Below are positions 59,554-64,000 of a stretch of DNA of 64,000 nucleotides, piece by piece. The translations under genes and the position numbers were made by a program. The stretch covers positions 13,928-77,927 of the forward strand of contig CAJTVY010000013.1 in the NCBI GenBank assembly GCA_910579925.1, in the 5' to 3' direction. The stretch is from an uncultured Dorea sp. (GTDB lineage Bacteria; Bacillota; Clostridia; Lachnospirales; Lachnospiraceae). Numbering within the stretch: the first letter of the stretch is position 1; every line of letters starts with the position of its first letter. The notes beneath the pieces are model-generated. The model ran no database searches, was not told where the DNA came from, and was given only the letters and a program-made list of their open reading frames with translations.

Positions 59554-60104
59554 GCAAAATTGATTGTGATTGGATATTTGGTTTTGGGATGATGGTGGCT
59601 GGTCTTATCGGAGTTGGGTACGGACTCGGCGTCCATTGTAAGATGAAAAAGCTTTGCGAAAAGCTGGACACAACGATTGATGATTTGTCGAACGATGTTC
59701 CTATTGATATTCCAAAAGAGGTTATCGATCAGGCGGTAGAAAGAGCAGCCGAGAGACGGGCTCGTTATGCTGTAGATAACGCCGCGGCAGATATCATCAG
59801 TAAAATGAAGTCTGATATTCACAGTGAAGTATCCTCGGCTGTATCAGATGAGCGCAAGAAGATTTCGGAAAAGGTCACGGATACGATCGCAGAGAGGGTA
59901 TCTAAGATTGATGAGGATGAGCTTCGCAAGGACGTTGTCAATAAGGCAAAGGAACAGATAGCTGCCAAATTTGACAATAAACTTGATGATATTTTAGCGG
60001 ACTTCAACTCGAACCTCAGCAATGTTTCGAGAATTTACAGATCTATTGCGCAGACTATCGCCGGAACACAGAATGCGCGGGATGTAATGTTTAAAATGGT
60101 GTAG
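59550..60104 (+). CDS. Membrane-anchored coiled-coil protein, 184 aa
   Basis: One membrane helix near the N-terminus (about 9-28, IFGFGMMVAGLIGVGYGLGV) is followed by a long charged alpha-helical region with AAERRARYAVDNAAADIISKM and Lys/Asp/Glu-rich coiled coil. It could span or support a phage structure, or act as an anchored scaffold; this is inference. It starts in the stop of the preceding gene and has GAAAGGAG upstream. Confidence 0.65.
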   Translation: MSKIDCDWIFGFGMMVAGLIGVGYGLGVHCKMKKLCEKLDTTIDDLSNDVPIDIPKEVIDQAVERAAERRARYAVDNAAADIISKMKSDIHSEVSSAVSDERKKISEKVTDTIAERVSKIDEDELRKDVVNKAKEQIAAKFDNKLDDILADFNSNLSNVSRIYRSIAQTIAGTQNARDVMFKMV

Positions 60105-60118
60105 AAAGGAGAAGAACA

Positions 60119-60745
60119 ATGGAACAGTACGGAGGGAACTCACACAAAATGAAAGATGAGCAAAAAGCTCTCCCCGAGAAATCATCAGAAGAAAAGAAAG
60201 TCGGAAAAGTCATCAGCGGTTCTGCTAAGTCTAAGAAAAAGGGCGAGATGCAGAAATTTGCAGATGTTTTCATTTCGGAAGATGTCGGCAATGTAAAATC
60301 TTATATTTTTATGGAGGTGCTTGTGCCGGCGGTGAAAAAGGCAATCTCCGACATCGTGACAAACGGCGTTGACATGATTCTTTACGGGGAAACCAGGCAG
60401 AAAAAGAATACAACAACGAAGGTTTCATACGGGAAGTATTATGGGAACAGCGGAGAGCAGGAACGCCGGAGCAGCAGCTACAGACAGTCCGGGCGAAACG
60501 GTTTCGACTACGATGAAATTATATTTGAAACCCGTGGTGATGCTGAGTCAGTTCTGGATGCTATGAATGAGATCATCAGCCAGTACGGGGTTGTGAGCGT
60601 TGGTGATTTGTACGATCTTGCAGACGTGTCTACAGATAACTTCGCAGTAAATAAATATGGCTGGACGGATATTGCTGGATGTAAGGCGGTTAGAGTGCGC
60701 GATGGTTATGTTCTTAAACTGCCGAAAGCATACCCGCTGAATTAG
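60119..60745 (+). CDS. Conserved phage-element protein, 208 aa
   Basis: A basic Lys/Glu-rich first 45 residues (KKVGKVISGSAKSKKKGEM) lead into a helical core with FADVFISEDVGNVKSYIFMEV, AVKKAISDIVTNGVDMILYG, a Ser/Tyr/Arg-rich linker and a C-terminal domain with DEIIFETRGDAESVLDAMNEI. The last part, GVVSVGDLYDLADVSTD, then YGWTDI, looks globular. It is a familiar hypothetical in elements of gut Clostridia. AAAGGAG precedes ATG 60119. The function is unknown. Confidence 0.65.
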   Translation: MEQYGGNSHKMKDEQKALPEKSSEEKKVGKVISGSAKSKKKGEMQKFADVFISEDVGNVKSYIFMEVLVPAVKKAISDIVTNGVDMILYGETRQKKNTTTKVSYGKYYGNSGEQERRSSSYRQSGRNGFDYDEIIFETRGDAESVLDAMNEIISQYGVVSVGDLYDLADVSTDNFAVNKYGWTDIAGCKAVRVRDGYVLKLPKAYPLN

Positions 60746-60758
60746 GAGGAAATGTGCA

Positions 60759-61073
60759 ATGAAACAGGATATTTCTATGATGAAAGAAACCACGTTAAGG
60801 CGAGACCAGATTTTGGATACTGCCAAGATCATCATCAACGGCGAACGTGAGGGTACATACGGAAAGGCGGAGGACAGCTTTGCCTCTATCGGAGCGCTGT
60901 GGAGTGCGTATTTGAACTATAATGTCACTCCTACGGACGTTGCCAACATGATGATATTGATGAAGGTAGCTCGTAATGCGTCCGGCGTCTATAAGGAAGA
61001 CAACTGGATTGATATTTGTGGATATGCCGCATTAGGCGGAGAAATTCAGGAAAAGGAGAATAAGCAGAAATGA
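60759..61073 (+). CDS. DUF6378 domain protein
   Basis: 104 aa of the DUF6378 family, common in phages and near dNTP-related genes. It has the helix RRDQILDTAKIIINGEREGTYG, SFASIGALWSAYL and VANMMILMKVARNASGV, followed by DNWIDICGYAALGGEIQ. The last segment resembles the all-helical MazG/dUTPase-like surface. A nucleotide-related role is inference. AGGAGGAAAT precedes ATG 60759, and its stop overlaps the next start (ATGA). Confidence 0.8.
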   Translation: MKQDISMMKETTLRRDQILDTAKIIINGEREGTYGKAEDSFASIGALWSAYLNYNVTPTDVANMMILMKVARNASGVYKEDNWIDICGYAALGGEIQEKENKQK

Positions 61074-62035
61074 AAAAAGATGAAATCATGAATAAGGTGA
61101 GCGGAGTTTTCGGTAATGTTAGCTTCAAGATGAAAAAGCACAGCCCAGAAATTCTTATGGCAGCGGGTGTTGCTGGTGTGATTGTGAGTGCCGTTATGGC
61201 GTGCAAAGCGACTCTTAAAGTCGATGCGGTCATGGATGAAACTAAAGAGAAGATGGATAAGATCCATACGGCAGAGGAGAATGGCACCACGGAGGCCGGA
61301 GAGGATTATTCCAAGGAAGATGCGAAGAAAGACACGGTGATTGTCTATGCACAGACCGGTCTCCAGCTTGCAAAGACGTATGCTCCTGCGGTTGCAATCG
61401 GGGCTTTATCGATCGCCAGCATTCTGGCATCTAACAATATTCTTCGTAAGAGGAATGTGGCATTGACAGCGGCTTATACAGTTCTTGATACCGATTTTAA
61501 GAATTACAGAAGTCGTGTGATCGAAAAGTTTGGTAAGGAGATTGACCGTGAACTGAAGTACAACATCAAAGCCGAAAAGGTATCGGCTACCGAGGTGGAC
61601 GCGGAAACCGGAAAAGAGAAAAAGGTCAAGAAGAATGCCTTTGTGGTGAACCCGTCCGATGTAAGCGGGTATGCCCGGTTCTTCGAGAAGTACACGGTTG
61701 ATGAGGACGGAAATTCGATCCTGAATCCCCACTGGGAGCCGAACAACGAATATAACATCATGTTCATCAAGGCGCAGGAGAACTATGCCAATGATCTGCT
61801 CAGGGCGAAAAAGCGTCTGTTTCTGAATGATGTATATGAGATGCTTGGACTTCCTCGCACCAAAGCAGGTCAGGTCGTGGGTTGGGTTTATGACAAAGAC
61901 AATCCGGTCGGTGACAATTACGTTGATTTCGGACTGTATACGGACAATCTGAGCTATTCCGATTTTGCGAACGGACTCGATCCGGCGATTCTGTTGGATT
62001 TCAATGTTGACGGCAACATCTGGGAGATGATGTGA
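61070..62035 (+). CDS. DUF6353 family protein, paralogue 3
   Basis: 321 aa, the longest of the three copies. N-terminal helix at about 24-44 (SPEILMAAGVAGVIVSAVMA). The linker with KMDKIHTAEENGTTEA is followed by a second helix (about 103-122). The C-terminal domain contains NIMFIKAQENYANDLL, LFLNDVYEMLGLPRTKAGQV, GDNYVDFG and ends DFNVDGNIWEMM. That domain matches the stand-alone protein at 51466. ATG 61070 overlaps the DUF6378 stop. Confidence 0.8.
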   Translation: MKKDEIMNKVSGVFGNVSFKMKKHSPEILMAAGVAGVIVSAVMACKATLKVDAVMDETKEKMDKIHTAEENGTTEAGEDYSKEDAKKDTVIVYAQTGLQLAKTYAPAVAIGALSIASILASNNILRKRNVALTAAYTVLDTDFKNYRSRVIEKFGKEIDRELKYNIKAEKVSATEVDAETGKEKKVKKNAFVVNPSDVSGYARFFEKYTVDEDGNSILNPHWEPNNEYNIMFIKAQENYANDLLRAKKRLFLNDVYEMLGLPRTKAGQVVGWVYDKDNPVGDNYVDFGLYTDNLSYSDFANGLDPAILLDFNVDGNIWEMM

Positions 62036-62131
62036 ATGGATGGGCTCGATGGTATCGGTTCAGGAGACGATTGGTGCCGGGCAATGACAGACTATCCTTG
62101 TCTTGGCCCAAAAGAGATGAGGATAGTCTAA
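62036..62131 (+). CDS. Possible 31-aa protein between DUF6353 and SleB-like genes
   Basis: Opens MDGLDGIGSGDDWCRAM. The ATG is one base from the previous stop, so coupled translation is possible, but there is no good ribosome binding site and no relative is known. Its last codons form the 3' arm of a hairpin (62090-62128), so the stretch may instead only be a transcript end. Confidence 0.3.
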   Translation: MDGLDGIGSGDDWCRAMTDYPCLGPKEMRIV

Positions 62132-62141
62132 TTATATTTTG
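62090..62141 (+). terminator. Hairpin with TAATTATATTTT tail
   Basis: GACTATCCT (62090-62098) pairs with AGGATAGTC (62120-62128) around a 21-nt loop, then an AT-rich tail. Confidence 0.45.
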
Positions 62142-62155
62142 AAGGGAGTTTTCAC

Positions 62156-62695
62156 ATGCGTAAAGTAACCATGATCGCTGCTCTTCTTTTATCGGTTATT
62201 ATGTTTTTTCATAGTGATATCTCTGTGGAAGACGAAGTTGTGTATGCAGGTAATGTTACGGTGCATAATGTGGTTCCTGAACCTATATTTATCGATGCAT
62301 CACCGATAGTAACTATAAAACCTTTGGAAGAAGAGGAAGAATCATTATTGCCATATGAGGATATTTCTTTGATTGCTCTCGTTACGATGGCAGAAGCCGA
62401 GGGCGAATGTGAAGATGGAAAACGTCTTGTAATCGATGCGATTCTCAACCGTATGGATTCCGAGCATTTCCCGGATAACGTTTACGATGTTATCTATCAG
62501 AGAAACCAATTCTCGTCAATCTGGAACGGACGTGTTGACCGGTGCGAAGTGAGGGATGATATTTGTCAACTCGTTGAAGAAGAATTACTGTCTCGCACAA
62601 ATACCGATGTTATATTCTTCACAGCCGGGGAGTACAGCAAGTATGGCGTTCCAATGTTTCAACTAGGAAACCACTATTTTTCAAGCTATGAATGA
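62156..62695 (+). CDS. Cell wall hydrolase, SleB/Hydrolase_2 type, exported
   Basis: 179 aa. A signal peptide or anchor helix (about 3-20, KVTMIAALLLSVIMFF) is followed by a low-complexity part (about 30-65) and a SleB-like hydrolase domain. That domain has MAEAEGECEDGKRLVIDAIL, then RNQFSSIWNGRVDR, and ends in VPMFQLGNHYFSS with the FxxxGxHxF site. Such enzymes cut peptidoglycan in spore cortex or lysis contexts; in this element it may serve cell-wall penetration or release. GAAGGGAG lies ahead of ATG 62156. Confidence 0.8.
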   Translation: MRKVTMIAALLLSVIMFFHSDISVEDEVVYAGNVTVHNVVPEPIFIDASPIVTIKPLEEEEESLLPYEDISLIALVTMAEAEGECEDGKRLVIDAILNRMDSEHFPDNVYDVIYQRNQFSSIWNGRVDRCEVRDDICQLVEEELLSRTNTDVIFFTAGEYSKYGVPMFQLGNHYFSSYE

Positions 62696-62707
62696 AAGGA
62701 GAAAATT

Positions 62708-62812
62708 ATGAGTAATTTTTTATCAGCAATCGTATCTTATACCCTTGCGGCGCTGGCCGGGGTTTGCTTTGTTGGGGGCGTTGCGCTCTTATCAGATGGC
62801 AGGAGGGTGTAA
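62708..62812 (+). CDS. Very small membrane protein, 34 aa
   Basis: Opens MSNFLSAIVSYTLAALAGV: one hydrophobic helix with Gly and Ala pairs, then a short basic end. GAAAGGAG is placed 7 nt before ATG 62708, 12 nt after the SleB-like gene. It could be a holin-like or antiholin-type peptide by position and shape only. Confidence 0.5.
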   Translation: MSNFLSAIVSYTLAALAGVCFVGGVALLSDGRRV

Positions 62813-62813
62813 G

Positions 62814-62978
62814 ATGATGGAAGGATTTGAAAGAACAATTTCTATATTGGATTATGTACTGGATACCCCTAAGAAAAGACACATCACCGGGGGTATCCTT
62901 TTGAGTGTGTCTATGTTGTTTACCGGGCTGGCACTCACGGTGATGACAATAAGAAGGGAGGACATGAGTGATGAGTAA
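62814..62978 (+). CDS. Small membrane protein, 54 aa
   Basis: Opens MMEGFERTISILDYVLDTPKK; one helix (GGILLSVSMLFTGLALTVM) lies in the second half. AGGAGGG precedes ATG 62814 by a few bases, and an alternative ATG is at 62817. It lies between two other membrane proteins and overlaps the start of the next, so the group could form a lysis or envelope unit (inference). Confidence 0.55.
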   Translation: MMEGFERTISILDYVLDTPKKRHITGGILLSVSMLFTGLALTVMTIRREDMSDE

Positions 62979-63549
62979 AGTAACAGGACTTGTTATATTT
63001 GTCCTCGGAGCAGCGGCGGGTTCTGTCGTTACGTGGCAGTTTGCGAAAAAGAAATATGAGCGGATTGCCGAGGAGGAAATTAACTCTGTAAAAGAGATAT
63101 TTTCAAAGCGAGAACAGAGCGGCGCTGATGTTGAAATAACCGTTGAACCGCAGCCGAGTACAGAGGCAAGGGTGGAGAAATTTGAAGCGAAGCCTGATAT
63201 TTCCACCTATGCGGGGATATTGAGGAATGAGGGTTATGTACCGGAGGGAACAGAGATGGCGGAAAACAAGCCTTATGTAATCTCGCCGGATGAGTTTGGC
63301 GAGTTTGAAGATTACGACACAATAAGCCTTACATACTATGCGGATCAGGTTCTGGTAGATGATGGGGGCGACAAAATTGAGGATGTGGACGATGTAGTCG
63401 GCATGGAATCTTTGACTCACTTTGGTGAGTTTGAGGATGACTCTGTCTTTGTAAGAAATGACAGATTGAGATGCGACTACGAGATTCTTATGGACGAACG
63501 GACTTATTCTGAAGCCCAGAAAGAACGTCCGCACCAGAGGGAGGCATAA
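62971..63549 (+). CDS. Membrane-anchored phage-element protein, 192 aa
   Basis: One N-terminal helix (KVTGLVIFVLGAAAGSVVTW) is followed by a charged stretch (KKKYERIAEEEINSVKEIF), an acidic linker and a globular end with ENKPYVISPDEFGEFEDYDTI and LTYYADQVLVDDGGDKI. It is a recurrent hypothetical of clostridial phages. AGGGAGGA lies ahead of ATG 62971; the GTG at 62968 is possible. Its stop TAA runs into the next ATG. Confidence 0.65.
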   Translation: MSKVTGLVIFVLGAAAGSVVTWQFAKKKYERIAEEEINSVKEIFSKREQSGADVEITVEPQPSTEARVEKFEAKPDISTYAGILRNEGYVPEGTEMAENKPYVISPDEFGEFEDYDTISLTYYADQVLVDDGGDKIEDVDDVVGMESLTHFGEFEDDSVFVRNDRLRCDYEILMDERTYSEAQKERPHQREA

Positions 63550-64000
63550 ATGACAAGGAGCGAGCTGAATAACAAGTATTTTAAATGGATGTGCCAGCTC
63601 GTATTGGATCGGCGATATTTCAAAAGTCTGTCTTATCGTAAACTTTTACGGTTCCTGAATCGTGTGGAGTTTTCTTATACGATTCCTATGGACGGAAACC
63701 GTGAGGGCGATGGGATAGACTTACGATATCGTTTCGGTTACGAGAATTCATACGAGAATTCCGAAATCGCAACATATTTGGATAATCGGCCTTGTAGTGT
63801 TTTGGAGATGATGATCGCCCTCGCTATTCGTTGTGAAGAACATATCATGGATGATCCGGATATTGGCAACAGGACAGGCCAGTGGTTCTGGAACATGATT
63901 GTAAATCTCGGTTTAGGTTCTATGACGGACGCAAAGTTTGATGAGGATTATGCAAACGAAGTGATTGAACGGTTTCTGAATCGGCGATATGCACGGAATG
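63550..64000 (+). CDS. Conserved phage-element protein, 5' part (runs off the window)
   Basis: The first 150 residues are visible. It opens MTRSELNNKYFKWMCQLV with a basic part DRRYFKSLSYRKLLRFLN. The middle has YTIPMDGNREGDGIDLRYRF, then CSVLEMMIALAIRCEEHIMD, then NRTGQWFWNMIVNLGLGS. This arrangement is familiar from hypothetical proteins of Lachnospiraceae phages; no function known. It starts directly on the previous stop (TAAATG). Confidence 0.65.
   Translation, partial: MTRSELNNKYFKWMCQLVLDRRYFKSLSYRKLLRFLNRVEFSYTIPMDGNREGDGIDLRYRFGYENSYENSEIATYLDNRPCSVLEMMIALAIRCEEHIMDDPDIGNRTGQWFWNMIVNLGLGSMTDAKFDEDYANEVIERFLNRRYARN

Larger units (their letters stand above)
48865..64000. mobile_element. 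Integrated phage-like element, left end to window edge
   Basis: From the broken phosphoesterase gene onward the gene style changes: an integrase facing the junction, then about 25 short plus-strand genes with small gaps and individual terminators. These include an ArpU/RinA-like protein, DUF6353 paralogues, DUF6378, DUF6273 and a SleB-type hydrolase, as in prophages and related elements of gut Clostridia. Capsid, terminase and portal genes are not in the window. Its end is outside, so prophage and integrative element cannot be separated. The exact left boundary is not determined; it lies somewhere in 48820-48900. Confidence 0.75.

Overview
The window looks like the chromosome of a motile, Gram-positive member of the Clostridia, most likely a Lachnospiraceae. 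The reasons are AAAGGAGG-type ribosome binding sites throughout, the Firmicute gene order flgM-flgN-flgK-flgL-DUF6470-fliW-csrA, a stand-alone FlhB-like protein (YlqH type) beside a FliK-like protein, and sigma-D type promoters. The genus cannot be fixed from sequence alone.

Layout. 1-9.6 kb: end of an MFS transporter, a chemoreceptor, an FtsX-type ABC exporter, an ECF S component, glycerate kinase with a DUF1905 protein, a slipin remnant and an EamA transporter. 9.8-34.3 kb: motility region. The minus-strand block (cheA-cheW-cheR-cheB, then flgM-flgN-flgK-flgL-DUF6470, then fliW-csrA) is surrounded by plus-strand genes: two unknown proteins with sigma-D-like promoters, a FliK-like/FlhB-like pair, and a glycerol-phosphate set (TagF-like transferase, phosphoesterase-GDPD fusion, TagD-oxidoreductase fusion, secreted protein). 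Six sites resemble sigma-D promoters; five have TTAT rather than TAAA at -35. topB and a DUF3810/DUF1847 pair lie inside this stretch. 34.4-37.2 kb: accessory genes (possible HopA1-like protein, anchored NPCBM-like protein, two XRE regulators).

37.6-48.9 kb: a three-gene operon of very large P-loop NTPase proteins (1934, 1380 and at least 427 aa). I read it as a candidate NTPase-based conflict or anti-phage system that I cannot match to a named one. Its third gene, a P-loop-like module with no Walker A lysine followed by the first motif of a calcineurin-like phosphoesterase, breaks off at an integrated element.

48.9-64 kb (runs off the window): an integrated phage-like element. A zinc-ribbon tyrosine integrase faces the junction, and about 25 small plus-strand genes follow. 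Two tandem DUF6273 proteins end in variable regions that differ only at first and second codon positions, inside blocks identical at nucleotide level. This is the signature of diversity-generating retroelement (DGR) targets, although no reverse transcriptase or template repeat is in the window. The element also carries eleven copies of a start-associated box (TCGCA, exactly 16 nt, TTATG or TAATG), a family of terminators with a TAACA loop that in four genes contains the stop codon, three DUF6353 paralogues plus a stand-alone DUF6353 C-terminal domain, and a tRNA-like gene with a 21-nt anticodon loop.
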